From NCBI RefSeq assembly GCF_000002595.2, contig NC_057017.1, positions 1,402,477 through 1,466,476 of the forward strand: a stretch of DNA of 64,000 bases. The letters run 5' to 3'. Source of the DNA: Chlamydomonas reinhardtii (taxonomy: Eukaryota; Chlorophyta; Chlorophyceae; Chlamydomonadales; Chlamydomonadaceae). Made by a program: the position numbers and the translations under genes. The notes below the pieces were generated by a model. That model was not told the DNA's origin, did no database searches, and was given only the letters and a program-made list of their open reading frames with translations. Shown here in pieces: positions 1 to 12,500 of this stretch (position 1 is its first letter; every line of letters starts with the position of its first letter).

Positions 1-773
1 TTCAGGCCGCGTCCGTTCCATGTAGGCTACATGGCCGTTGCGTTAGCGGCGGCAGCACAGTCCGCGTGCGGTGCAGCTACTAGCGGTTCTTATTATAGTT
101 TTCCCTTCGAGGCCCCTCCATCACGCCCACCTCCTTGGCCGCCAGGAGTTTGAGTGTGCCGGCTGCATAATACCGAGTCTCATCATCTGTTTGGTCCTGC
201 AATGCACATGCAGAAATAGCCGAGCTGTCAAAAGATGCGGGGCACAAAGGAAAAGGGTGACTGGGAGATGTCAGACCGCAACCACTGCGTCCAGCCCGCG
301 ATACGTGTACCACATACACGCAGCCCGCCCGGGCTCACCTGCAGTAATGCCACGATTGCCGGCGTGGCACCCGCCGCCACGCATTGTACGTGGTTGACTG
401 GTGATGACAGCAGCTCGCGGGCCGCTAGCAACGACTTTTTCCGCACCACGGCGTTATCACACGTGAGCTCCCGCACCTACACAGCCAGTGATGAAGCACA
501 GCGCCGTGCTAGGTTGTCAGCGATAGTGGCTAGACCCGCACGCATAAAATTAGGCTTGTGCGTGGCAAGCAGTTGCGGATGGCTGAGTCACTATGCAAGG
601 ATTGCGCCTGATGGCAGGGCCGGCATTCACCGTGCGGGACTCACCAGCTTGGGGAAAGCAACCTTCTCAAACCCGCGTGTCACAGCCGTCTCCGGCAGGG
701 CTTTGGGGTTGGGCTTTGCCTCGAAAGCCTGTATGTGTCTAAGATTTGCTTGGATGCGAGCCTGGCTGTCCAT
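1..773 (-). CDS. RSP14: Radial spoke protein 14-like armadillo-repeat protein (5' part)
   Basis: Three coding exons are visible on the minus strand: 773-645 (start ATG at 773-771), 476-339 and 196-131. All junctions are phase 0 with good GT-AG sites. Positions 1-130 read as intron, and the rest of the gene lies beyond the left edge. The 111 visible residues begin MDSQARIQAN and contain two helical repeats of armadillo/HEAT type (for example VRKKSLLAARELLSSP, and DDETRYYAAGTLKLLAAKE). They resemble the N-terminus of the RSP14/RTDR1 family, a radial spoke stalk component of motile cilia with roughly 300 or more residues in known members. The family call rests on remembered similarity and not on a search. 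It could be another armadillo protein. It shares its upstream region with the EF-hand gene at 1284. Confidence 0.72.
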
Positions 774-1283
774 GGCTGTGGCGCTGGCACCAAGCACCAG
801 GCTACCTAGGGCACCGACCGTGCCCCACGGCAAAAAGCGGAGCCTTGGACGCGGCGCCTGTGGGTCGCTGTTTGCTACCTCAGTACTTTGTGACACTTGA
901 TTGAAATACTTTGTTGGGGTGCTTAACAGCCAGGCGGGTCGGCAAATGAGTGTGTCGCCTAGACGTGTATGGATCAACGATGCACCTGTTGAATTGATAT
1001 AGAATTAGCTTATTATATCTAGTATCTTGTTACAAGGCAGCAAATCGCGTAGGAAACGTCGCCCATGCCGCAACTTAGAGGACCGGACGGTGCTCTCCTA
1101 GCGTATTGTGGACTGCTGACATTACAAAACGTGCGACATAATTTGTATTTCCATCCTTAAATCGAGCTAGCTAATCTGCTACGCCTCAAAGACCTTTGCT
1201 TCCGACTTACAGTACCCACTTAGACGCAGCATTCCTTCTTGCAATTTAACTTGCGTATTACATAGGCTCCAAACAGCGCAGCC
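774..1283. promoter_or_regulatory. Divergent intergenic region between RSP14-like and EF-hand genes
   Basis: These 510 bases separate two start codons that point away from each other, so they must hold both 5' UTRs and both promoters. An AT-rich patch around 1000-1020 (including ttattatatc) is the only TATA-like element seen. Its orientation and use are unproven. No other gene-like content was seen. Confidence 0.45.
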
Positions 1284-1838
1284 ATGGCGAGTGCCGCTGC
1301 CCGCGAGCGCTATGCCCGCAAGAATGAGCAGAACGAGCTAGAGCGTGCCTTTAACACGATAGATAGCAAGGGCGACAAGAAAATAGATGCAGAGGAGTTG
1401 ACGGAACTCTTCCTGCGGCTCGGGCACAAACCCAAGCGTGGCGAGGTGGAGGACATGATTTGGGAGGTCGACGAGGACTGCGATGGCTGCATCAGCCTTC
1501 TAGAATTCCAGACGCTATACACTCGTTGCCGCGATGACAAGACCGGCTATGAGCCGCGCGGCCTGTTCAATGTGGTCGAGTTCGTCATGAACGACAAGAA
1601 CAACCAGGGCTTCATCACACTGGAGGAGGCGATGCAAATCATGTACCTGCGCTATGGGCGAGCGGAGCTGGACATGCAGCTGGAGCAGGTGTTCGGCACG
1701 GCAGACCTGAACAGCGGAAAAATCCTCACGCTCACGGAGTTCCTGCACTGCTTGCACACCAACCAAGTGAAGCAGCTGCTCAACCGGGTAACGGCCAAGA
1801 CGTACAAGGCGCCGCCCCCGCCGCAGAAGCGCAAGTGA
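1284..1838 (+). CDS. EF-hand calmodulin-like protein (184 aa, single exon)
   Basis: An uninterrupted 184-residue reading frame starts at a well-placed ATG (context gccATGg) and ends with a Pro-rich, basic tail (KAPPPPQKRK). It has the four-helix-pair layout of the calmodulin superfamily. The clearest loop is DEDCDGCISLLEF at about residues 62-74, with acidic residues at the calcium-binding positions. The first loop (DSKGDKKIDAEEL, about residues 27-39) is fairly good. The third (NDKNNQGFITLEE) and fourth (ADLNSGKILTLTEF) are partly degenerate, so calcium may bind at only one or two sites. An intronless gene is unusual in this window. Its head-to-head position beside a radial-spoke gene suggests a ciliary role, which is inference. 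I do not recognise the exact orthologue. Confidence 0.85.
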   Translation: MASAAARERYARKNEQNELERAFNTIDSKGDKKIDAEELTELFLRLGHKPKRGEVEDMIWEVDEDCDGCISLLEFQTLYTRCRDDKTGYEPRGLFNVVEFVMNDKNNQGFITLEEAMQIMYLRYGRAELDMQLEQVFGTADLNSGKILTLTEFLHCLHTNQVKQLLNRVTAKTYKAPPPPQKRK

Positions 1839-2901
1839 GGTTGTGGTAGTAGGCACAGCAGCGGCACGGCAGTAGCAGGTGCTGGGGTATGGGCACTCGG
1901 CGGCCGCGGCGCGTACATATGGCGTGCGGCGGCTTGGCGGGTGCGCTCTCCGGTTGGCGCCTTTCGCTCCTGAAAATCTTAGGTAGACATGATGCACCAA
2001 GTGGTATCACAGCGGCGGGGCGTATTTACGTAGCGGGTTTGAGCTCTGAGCAGCTAGCAAAGCCTCCACCGCATGGAGGCATGGACGGTGTCGGCTCGTT
2101 GTGCAACCAACAGCATGGATGAGGTGGGGTCGTTTGTCGGGACCTGATGCTGGGAATGCGCTGGTGGGGATGCAACTGCACTGGGTTATCAGGCACTGGC
2201 GTCGCGTCGCCAGCGGCAGCAGGTTTGGTTGGAAGCAGCACCTACTTGACCGGCTTGAGGGCTGCCGCGTGCAATGCATGCTTGGTTTAGAGTGTGCAGT
2301 TCAGTTGTATTTGGACCATGGATGCACGAGGGCTTGGGTCGGTCTGGTTGCAATGGCTAGGGAATTCCATGTAATGCTGCGGTGTTCATCTTGGAAGTCC
2401 TGTGTTATGGACCCCATGCTGATTTTGGGGGTTCTGCTTTCGGTGCACGTATCTGCGGGTCTGGCACAGTGGTCTCACGGGGACCCAAGGCAGCCATAGG
2501 CCACGCAGAAGTTTGGAAGCAGCTAGGGGCATTTGAGCGATGCTAAAGCATAGATGATTGCTTATGAGTCGCGGGCAAGTATATTGATTGCACTGCGTCA
2601 CACGCACGTGGGGCGTGCGGCGGAGGTAACCAGGGCACCCACCAGAGGCAGCCCAGAACCGCGCAGGGAGCGCCTGGAACCGCGAGGGCTCTTCAGCGTT
2701 AGGGCAGAAACCCTAACTGCAACCCTTCGAGGTGGTCGTGCGCGCCACAGGCCTGCTATTCATTTGCAAAGTGGTTCGTTGTTCTTTCTGCTCAGCCGAC
2801 GGGAAGGTCGTGGGCTCGCGACGACAAACTGCAGTCGATGATCGCGGGAAAGCATATCTGCTTGAAACGCGACCGCGCAGCTTATACATTCACTTTTCGA
2901 C
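1839..2901. other. Intergenic spacer
   Basis: No supported gene. It holds the 3' UTR of the EF-hand gene, with a candidate TGTAA poly(A) signal at 2370-2374, and the promoter and 5' UTR of the DEG protease. Short reading frames here lack recognisable protein features. Confidence 0.5.
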
Positions 2902-5900
2902 ATGTTTCAACTGAGTCCTATTAATTGCCCTTCCACCGCCCTCAGCGTTCCAAGCTCGCGCCCTCGCCGCCACAGTGTTTGGAGAGCTACCGGACGGCAT
3001 TCGCGCCTGAACACTAGTTTACTCAAAACCCGCTCATACGGAAACGATTACAGTGAATTGCAGCAGCTGGAGCTGGCGTCGGCGGGCGATGCCGGAGGGG
3101 AGCTGCCCCTCAACGGGGGCTCTCCTCTGATTGGAGCCCTTGGCTCCGATGATGATGTGAGTCAAACTTAGTTGTCTTGGGCTAGCACTTCCCTCGCGCG
3201 GGGGGCTCTCGCAGGGTGGGGTAGCTCGACATTGCACGGGCGGGTAGCCGAGCGATGGCGCACCTTTTGTAGTAGGCCTACAGGCCAGCCACTGCGGTGG
3301 GCCGCCGTGAAAAGCAAAGTACGTGTGACCATGCAACGTAGACGTGCTATATGGCGACCCATATTCCGCGTGAGTACGTGTCGCCACGCGCCACGGGCCG
3401 ACTGACTGGGGTGGGCCCGATGCGGTGTCGACAACTGTAGGCGCCCGAGGCGCGGACCAGTGCCGGCCCAGCGGCTGCCCCTCCCATCATTAAAGTGACT
3501 GGGGAGCTGCGGCGTAAGGCTTGGGCCTTGAGCTCGGTTTTGAAGGGTGAGTAAAGGCACTAGTCGTTCGATGGGACTTCCAGAGAGCAGGGGGCAGGTC
3601 ATTACAGCAACCGGTGTGGCAATAGCTTGTGCCGCGAGTGCGGAAAGGCCGTACCGGCGCGGTCTGGACCGTCAACCAAGACGTATATATAAGCATTGAG
3701 CGCTGATGCAGCGTTTCCGCAATGAACGGGCTAGCAGCTGTGCTACTAATGTGAGGGGGTATGGGGCTGTGCGGGACCGGCGACAGTGTTCGCTAGTAGC
3801 AATTCGGTCCTTCAGGCTGTGGTGGTGGAATGGGCTCGGAGAACTTGACTCATTCTGTTCTGCTATGTTCCATACATCGCAGTGTTTGTGAGCAAGGTGG
3901 ACCCGAACTATGCGCAGCCATGGCAGATGTGCCCGCAGCGCACCAGTACCGGCAGCGCCTTTGTGCTCGACACCAAAAAGCGCCAGATCCTCACCAACTC
4001 CCACGTGGTGCGTTGTGAAGTGGTGGCAGGCGCTATAGTGTTTAAGCGCGGCCAATGAAAGGTGATGCTCTTTTACCGGCTGACTTGCCATGCATGACCT
4101 ACTGACAGCTGACTCCTCTGTGAAACCCATGGAGCTGGGGCTGGCGGGCAAGCTGACCTTCCGCCCCTCCCGGCTCTCGATCATGGCCAGTTGCTGGCAT
4201 CAACAGCTTTCCCCAGATATGCACTCCCGCCTTTCATGAAAGGTTCTACTAGGGACAGACGCTTGTGTGCTCACTCGCCTGCCTGGCCTGCTGCCGCAGG
4301 TGTCGAATGCCACGGCGGTGTACGTGCGGCGGCCGGGCGCGGCGCGCAAGTTCAAGGCAGAGGTGGTGTGCGACGGCAAGGTGCGCAAAGGCTTTGTCAG
4401 CTTCGATGCACGGGGAATCTTCGCTGTTGCTGGTTCATGACGCGTGGATGCCGGGAGGCGATGGGGCCGGAATATGTTGTACGGTACCGGGTTGCCGCTG
4501 TCCGCGTCGCCAAAGCCCAAAGCCAGTGTCCTGCACTTCCTCACCCTACGTCGCTGCGGGTAAAATGTCCGGCGTGCTGTACCCAGGCGCGCACCGCACA
4601 CGACATGCACAGTACGCATTGTCGACCCTTCCCCATATGCTGTCCGGACGCAGGTTTGCGACCTGGCGCTTCTGACGGTGCGCGACGACGCGTTCTGGGC
4701 CGCGGAGCTGCGCGGACTGGAGTTCGTGGACGTGCCGGAGCTGCAGGTAGCTGGGGTAGTTGATTGGACAGGGCGCTGGACGGGGCGCAGAGCGGGGCGT
4801 GCGCTGGAGCTGCTCAGAGCAATGTGTCGTGTGGGCGTGGATGTGGGCGCTAGGGAGGACGTGCTTGTACCGCTGGGTTATGTTTGCAAGCCTGGCATTA
4901 TGAGACCTGTTTTCGAGCAACTGGATGTTTGTGTGTCGTCCCGCGTGGTGCTACTTGTGCGGTTGCCCTATTTGCAGAGCCCCATCGCCGTTGCGGGATA
5001 CCCAGTTGGCGGTAAGCGCAGTCCGTGCGGAGAGGGGGAGGCTTTAGCGGACGGCAGCTGTGCGGATGCCTCTTGCGAGGGCTGGCATGTCACATACGTT
5101 TTGTGCTCTCCCTTGACCGCTACTGAGGCTTGCCGTTCTGTCTCCTATGCTACTTTCTACCTCCATACTAGGTGACAACATCAGCGTCACCAAGGGCATC
5201 GTGTCCCGCATAGCGCTGGTGCGGTACTCGGCCACCGCTCGCCTGCTGTCCATACAGATCGATGCGGCGATCAACCCAGGTGAGCAAGTGTGTATGAATG
5301 TGTAAGGGCGGCAACGAGCTTGGCGGCTCGCAGGATTGGAGGTTGGCGCAGCGGTACACGCAGGCCAACGCCGTCGCGCCGAGATTGCTTGGTGATTTGT
5401 GAGTTAGGCGTGAAAAGCACCTGGCACCGCATAACGGTGCTGCTTCCAATTGCATACCTAATTGGCAACAGGGAACAGCGGCGGCCCGGCGTTCGCGGAC
5501 CTGGAAGGCGGCAAGGTGGCAGGTGCGATGGCGCGAGAATGCCTCCGGTCCCCGATGTACTCCTGGCGTTGCTCCCAACCGGGCCACAGCCACTCATTCC
5601 AGCTGTGCAGGCGATGGCTGGCCAGTGGGCAGTGGGCTCACTGCTCTGCTGGCGGGGCATAGCCTGAGCTCAGATGCGGAAATCATGGCGTGGTGTGCAC
5701 TCGTCCACATGACAAAGTCATTCCCAACCACCGCCTGTGTGAACGTGTGGAAATGGAAGACGACACGAGTTCTATTCCGTCGCGTCAAACCCTCGTAACT
5801 CTGCAGGCGTGGCGTTCTCTAAGAACGTGTCCTCCTCCACGGACAACATCGGCTACATCATCCCCTACCGCGTGGTGCGGCACTTCCTGGAGGACGCCGA

Positions 5901-8321
5901 GAGCCACGGAACGTACCGTGGCGTACCGTCCCCGGGCTTCTTCACACAGGACCTCGAGAACCCCGCGCAGCGGGCGTACCTCAAGGTGGGGTGCGGCGAT
6001 TGAGGGGGCGTGGCCGAGTGGGGCTGCCACGGGGGACCCACAGAACACACGCGGTCCAGGCGCGTGCCGTGTGACCATGCTTCGCATTCTCAACCACGCG
6101 GGGTGTACGACACCACCACTCGCCGTCACCGCAGATGCCCGAGGGCGTGTCGGGCGTGATGGTGGTGAAGACGGACCCGCTGTCGGCGGCACACGGGGCG
6201 ATCCAGAAGAACGACGTGGCACTGGAGGTGGACGGAGTGCCCATCGCGGATGACGGTGAGACACTGGAGCCAATGGGCAGCGGTGCTTTTTGGTGGTAGG
6301 GGTAGTGTAGCAGTTTATTCCAATCCCAAAGAACCCAAGACCCTGAGGGGCTGGGGCTGTTGGTAGGGGCGAAGCGTCACGTTGGGTTTTTTCCCCGAAC
6401 TCTGAAGACCTGCGCAATCACGTGCCCCGCACGCCGGAGCTGTAACTGCCGCGCTGTTCGTGGCAACACGCTGCTTGCAGCGCATACAGCAGACACCCGC
6501 AAATGCCACATGACCTAACCGCCCCCCGGCTTTCCCCGCTGACCCAAACCCGCGCACGCAGGCACGGTGGAGTTCCGCGAGGACGAGCGGCTCGAGTTCA
6601 GCGCCATCATACGCGCCAAGCACGTAGGAGAGCAGGCGCACATCAAGCTGCTGCGGGACGGACAGGTGAGAGGAGCGTGTTTGCTCCTGGGGGAGCCAGC
6701 GTGTCATGTGCAGCTGCGAGACAGCACCACAGTAGGCCTGCCGCGGGCAATATTCTTCAGCCTCGACCCGTCCCGTCATCCACTATCTTATTTAGATGAA
6801 CACGCATCGGCACGCAGGAGCTGTGCGTGAGCTACGAGCTGCGGGCCAAAGACCACCTGGTCCCGGTGCTGGACGCAGTGGACGCCGTGCCCTCCTACCT
6901 CATTGTGGGAGGCCTGGTGTTCGTGCCCTTGTCCAGGTCAGCAGGCGCAACCCCTAGCGTGTTTGGAGTGGGCATCTGCGATGATTGGTGTGTGTGGATC
7001 GCGGCGGGGCGGAGGCGCTGACGCGGCCTGTGCTTATGCAACTTGTCGTACATTCGCTTACAATCCGCGCCGCGCTCCGCCGTCACCATCACCCACAGCC
7101 CCTTCCTGGAGATGGTGTTCGGGGGCGGCGGCGGCCGCCGCAGCCGCCGCGCCGACATCCCCGTGCCGGTGTTGGCGGCGCTGAACCAAAACAAGACGCG
7201 CAAGGGGCAGCAGGTGCGCATGGGGGTTGCTTGTGATGCTTCGGATGCCGGAACGGCTAATGAGGAATGGGAAAACATGCTTCCCGCGTCACTGCACGCA
7301 TCACTTGCTTCAGCGCGTTGCACCTTTCCGCTCCTGTTGAGGTCTTGCGGTCTTCTTCCGGCCCCTGTCGCTCAATCTACCACCTTGCACCGTTTCCCTG
7401 TCCCTGCTTGCAGGTGGTGCTGCTGGTGCAGGTGCTGGCGCACGAAATTAACCACGGCTATCGCTACAGGTGCGTGGCAGGGCCATGGCCCATGGCTTGG
7501 CTGCATGTGTGAGCTGGCGGCTTGGAACAAGCGCACAGCAGTACTCGCAAATCCCCTCTACCGCATGCTCGCGCGTTCCTGGCCTCCAACGCATTGACCT
7601 CATCCCGCAACCACCTGTCCCGCCACTGCTTCGTCTTCAGCCACTTCCTGTGCCCCTTCCACGTACCCTGTCCCTGACCCTGCCTCAGACCCCGCCTCAG
7701 ACCCTGCCTCAGACGCTGCCTCAGACCCTGCCTCTGACCCTGTCTCTGCCCCTGCCGCTGCCTCTGCCCCTGCCGCTGCGCAGTGTGGTGCCGTGCGAGT
7801 CGTTCAACGGCACGCGGCTGCACAGCCTGCGGCACCTGGCGCACCTCGTGGACAACTGCGAGCAGCCCTTCCTCAACTTCGGGCTGGAGGTGAGGGCCTG
7901 ACAGAGACCAAGCTCAGACCGACTTCCCGGCATTGCCGCAGCAGCTGCACGAGTCGCGCACATCCCGTAGCTGGGATGTGGGTCATGGGGGCCTCAGTCG
8001 CTGTGCTTCACTGCAGCACCCACATGCCCACATCGCCTGCCACCGACACGCTCACCACTGACACGCTCACCACGAAAGCAATGCCAACGCTCACCACCAC
8101 CACCATGCCCACAGGGCGGCCGACTTATCACGCTCGCGACCGCGGACGTGCGGGCCGCGGGGCCGCAGATCCTGTCTACCAACGCAATCGCCTCGGATCG
8201 ATCGCCGGACATGGCTCTGCCCAAGCCCGAAGACGAGGACTGGGACGCGGCCGCTGCGGACACCGTTGACGAGAACCCCGTAGGGGGGCCAACAGGCGGC
8301 GACAGCGACGGCGACGGGTAG
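2902..8321 (+). CDS. DEG/HtrA-type serine protease with PDZ domain (DEG9/DEG10-like)
   Basis: An ATP-independent serine endoprotease of the plant DEG9/DEG10 type. Exons: 2902-3156, 3883-4007, 4300-4380, 4654-4746, 4978-5011, 5172-5279, 5472-5522, 5807-5985, 6135-6255, 6562-6665, 6818-6936, 7099-7213, 7414-7469, 7784-7889, 8115-8321. The product is about 585 residues, the usual family length. The trypsin-like domain carries the full triad: His in LTNSHV (exon 2), Asp in CDLALLTV (exon 4) and Ser in GNSGGP (exon 7). PDZ1 lies in exons 9-11 (VPIADDGTVEFR), and a degenerate second PDZ fills exons 12-15, ending in an acidic tail. The Ser/Arg-rich first exon looks like an organellar transit peptide; plastid or mitochondrion cannot be decided. 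Reading phase fails only across intron 1 (3157-3882), where 3n+1 coding bases are missing, probably a micro-exon I could not place. Confidence 0.9.
7667..7778 (+). repeat. Pyrimidine-rich minisatellite in DEG intron 13
   Basis: A degenerate tandem repeat of about 12 bases (cctgcctcagac and variants, then cctctgcccctg-like units). It runs up to the acceptor at 7783 and acts as an extended polypyrimidine tract. It produces a false repetitive reading frame. Confidence 0.8.
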
Positions 8322-9500
8322 GCGGTAGGCGGACGTGGCGGGCAGGAGGAGCTTGTAAAGCCGTTGAGGGAGGCGCAGAGGGCTGGGGATCAGGGCTGGG
8401 GTGAGAGCAGGGGCGCTGCTAAAGGCCTGGGCGAGGATGGTGCTGAAGAGGAGGCTTGTGCACTGCGGCCGGGGTTCGTGGTTGCATGGCTATGGTGCCT
8501 CGGGCTTTTTGGCCTGAGATACAGACACGGGTTGTGACGCCGGCTGCTGAGGACCGTAGGCGGTCAGTGTGACTCTCAGGGTCGGACGCAGCTGCGGCTG
8601 CGGTGGCTTGTGTGAGGGGATGCGTGTGGGCGTGTGGCACACTGGCACGGCTACATGGTGCGCGGGCGTTGTGGGTGATTGCGGTTTGTTTTAGCGTAGT
8701 GGCTCATTGCCGGAAAACGGTGGACCTATGGTCGAGTTTAAAGTGCGAACGCAACCCGTTCTTGAAGTTAAGTGTATTGCATCCCATTTTGACTGCGCAT
8801 GCATTGAGCACTGGCTGGTTAGGGTGGTCAGGGGTTACAGGGACCGCAGGGACTAACGGTCATCGGGTCATGTGACGCTCTGGCACCCTGGCGTTGGCAG
8901 GCGTTGGCGGCTTGGCGCGCGCAATCAATTGAGCTGGCACACGGGTGCGTGCAGCAACATGGCTGCCGGGCTGTGTGGGAAATTGGGGAAGGGCTTGGAC
9001 ACTTTCAGACGGCCCACCGCGAGGGCTGACCTGGAAAATTTCAAAAACAGTGACGAGGCTTGTTGCACTAGCACGCGGCATCTCAGATGCTCGCTTGGCA
9101 GAGATGAGCACCTCGTCAATACAGTATGGCAGTCCATAATGTGTCCTCAGCGCGAAGTTCTTGCAGCCCACTGGTCAATGGGACGAAGGGGGCGCGCCCG
9201 CATTCCGCTCTGCGAACTTTTCGGACACCAGATGTTTCCTGAGGCTTAAACCTAGCTATCTTGCAAATAATGGATTCCAGCGTACAGTAGCCCTCGTGTG
9301 CTAAGGCCGCTTGGAATGTACTGGTGTGTATGGACTGTGAAGAAGCCTTTAAGGACAACTGCGAGAGAAACTTCCCACCTTCGTAGCGAGGTCACGACAG
9401 CATTCTTGATAGCATTTCCAGCAACAATGAACCAGCTGCGGAGCTGGGCTCTCGGCCGCCAAGAAGCTGGGCGGAATTGAGACAGAATTTCGCCTCAAGC
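8322..9500. other. Intergenic spacer between DEG protease and PDE array
   Basis: No gene recognised. A TGTAA at 8354-8358 is a possible poly(A) signal of the protease but lies only about 33 bases after its stop. The right part must hold the promoter of the first phosphodiesterase gene. Confidence 0.45.
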
Positions 9501-12500
9501 ATGGGTACCTGGTGCGGCAAGGCGAAGGAGCTCCTCCGGGTGAGATAATCTGGAACACAAGCTCGCACCAAGTGCTAGAACAAACTTGGTTGCGACATTT
9601 GAGTTTGTACGTTGTTAGTGTCGTCGGCATGCGCCCGTTCCTCCAGCAGTCCAAGGACTGCAAATGTCAAGACCTGTTTGCAGCCATATCCTGGAATAGC
9701 TGACGCCCGCCCTTGGGGTAACTTTGTCCGCTGTTCAGGACACCGTGCGTGTGATACGCACGTACCCTTCTGCCCTCGCGCTGCCGCTTCTGCTCATCTC
9801 GCTGTTCGTGGGCGCCGGGCTCTTTGGGTACTTCGCATTTAGGAGTTTTGAGTCAGAGGGCAGCGTCAATGCAAAGGTATGCCTTATAGTTACATGCGCA
9901 GGTAGCAGGGAGTCCCCGGTTACGTGTCAGTGGATGAGCGAGCCCGCCTTCTGAGGGACACAGGTGCCATTCCCTTGGACTCCCTTAACCTAGCGCTGAC
10001 TTGCCTTTTTTGTTATGTACGCTGTCTCTTCAACAGGACCGCGCACAAGCAATCGCGTCGGAGGCAGCGGCGTGGTGGGCCGAGCGCGTGCTGCAGGCGC
10101 ATGAGCCTCTGACTCTGTTGGCAGCGCTGGTGGCACAGGATCCACACGGCTTCCTGCAACGCTTCAATGACAGCGTCAATCAAACGGTGATGCCGGCTGG
10201 GGGCAGCTCGTTCTGAGGGAACGCATGAATGGGCAGCTTGCGCTGCTTGACCCAGATCTGAGCCCAAGGGCAAGGGTTTGGGAGGGAAGGAAAAGGCCGA
10301 CTAGCCTAGGTTTCCAATCGCCGGGCGTCATGGTTTCTGCTGACATTGCCATGACCCAAATGCTGCTGGCCTCCGGCACAGGGCAACAGAAACCATTCGC
10401 GCTACGAGCTACAGCTCCTGCCGAGCGGCGTTGTCCAGAGCGTGCGGCCGGCTGCAGGCAAGTGATGCACATGAACCCAACCAATTCCCATGCAGGGAGG
10501 GGAGTTGTGTACCATTTTGAATCCGAAACCAGAGACACAACCCCGTACCGCTGTCAGGTATCTGTTCCACGTCAGCCTCTGAAGCGCTGTTTCGCTTCGC
10601 GGCTTGGGGCGGGCAAGCGCAGGTGCCGAGTCGGCAGCTCTGGGGCTTAACGTCTTCACTGACGCCTCGCCGCTAGCCGACCGCGCTCGGCAGAGCGTTG
10701 CTGAGCAGCGGGCAGTCACTTGGGGCCCTGCGCCCCTCCCCAGCCGCGCTGCCGGCGACGGAATGGGTTTCATTATTCTGCAGCCTGTGTTTGTGGAGGG
10801 GCCCACTGTATCGCTTGCCAGGCTCAGCCCAGCAGTGAACTCACTATGCGGAGCACCTTGCGCGTCCAATTCGTCGTCCGGCGAGCCGCAGTGGTGAGCA
10901 AGGCTGCACCTGCAAGGGGCTGGGCTGGCGGGGTTGCAGTCCGGCGCAAGCCTCGCGCTATGGTCTTCTCCCGGACGCTTGGCTTGGAAACGCCAAGTCT
11001 GTTGTTCCCACTTTTGGTCCTCGCTGCCAGTAACATGTTTTTATTTCCCGCAGGTGGGGATTTGTGGCGGCGGTGGTCAACGTTGATGCAATCGCCACCG
11101 CCCCGGGCTCGCCGCTGGTGTTACTGGAGCAGCTGGGCTACCGCTATCACGTGGCGGTGCTGGGAGGCAGTAGCAGCAGTGGCAGTAGCAGCAGGAGTAT
11201 CGGCAGTGGTGGCGCGGCGCCCGAGATGCCAGTGGAGTCAAGGTAAGCGCGCAGAGCCCTGTCTATGTGAGGGTGTATGTGCAGTCATTACGCCGCTGAC
11301 CGGGAGGATGCTGTGCGCTGCTAGCGCCCAACCTCTCATGACCACCCCGAAAACCCTCCCTCCACCCCTCCATCCATCGCACCCATCGCCACTTCCTCTC
11401 TCCCCTGGGAAGCAGCGCATTATTGCCGTCCACCGACTATAAGGAAGGGCGCGCCATAATGGAGCCGGGACAGCAGCCACTGGTGGTGGCCGTACGCATC
11501 TCGCCGGCGGCGGGCTGGGCGGGCGACGACGCGCACACGTACGCAGTCAGCATGCTGGCCGTGCTGTGCGGCATGGGCTTTGTCGCGGCGTCGCTGCTGT
11601 TTGGCGCGCTGGTTTCCTGGTGCGTGTGTGTTGGGTGTGCAAGAAGAAACGCAGGGGCCGTGTGCGGAGACCGTGTGCGTATGTGCATGTGTGTGCGTTC
11701 TCGCGTGTTGGGTAACTCATCCTGACACCCTATCTTGTCACGCCTGGCTATTCATGTCGGGTGCCGCGCCGGCAATCACTGACCCTGCGCCATCCTGCCA
11801 TCCACCAGGCGGCGCAACAAAATGTTGTTGGAGACGCTACTGCCCAAGGCGGTGCTGAAGGACCTTCGCGGCGAGGACACGAGCGTGCTGGGCGCGGCGC
11901 AGATGCGGCCCACAGGTAGGCGCGTGTGCGCGCGGGCGTGGGGACTGTGTGTACGCACTAGAGGGCACAAGGGAAGGAACACAAACAGATTGTGCATGCA
12001 TGCGGACCTGCACATAAGCATCGGGTCTTGCCGCCCGTGCTGACCCGCTCCCATCGCCCTTGGCAACAGACACGCCCGCTGACACGCTGCTGTCCATCCT
12101 GGCGGACCTGCTGGAGGTAAGACGGCAGACATTAATCCATTTGGGTCAACCGAATGATAAGGTGTTAGCTGCGTGCTGCTGGGCTTGTATGCATGGTGCC
12201 CAACGATGATGCCCTCTATGGCTACAAACACACGAGTACCGCATTGCACGCAACCAAACAGGGTGTCACGCCCGACCTGCGGGATGTGGTGCTGGTGCGC
12301 ACCGCGGTGCAGCGCAACTGGGACGTCTACACGCCCTTCAACCTGCGCAGCCACATCAAGGGTGCCAACCTGGACGTGAGTCGGGGCCGCGGCTGTGTGT
12401 GGTGCCGGTGGTCTGCGGTTTGTTAGTCCGCGGCTGCGGGCAGCAGCTGGCGGGGTGCTGGTTGCCGCAGCCGGACCCGTGTAGGTGTGTGCGTGTTGCA

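Noticed and set aside
235-900. 221-codon plus-strand open frame
   Set aside because: It lies antisense to the RSP14-like exons, which have matching splice phases and armadillo-type sequence; the plus frame has no protein features.
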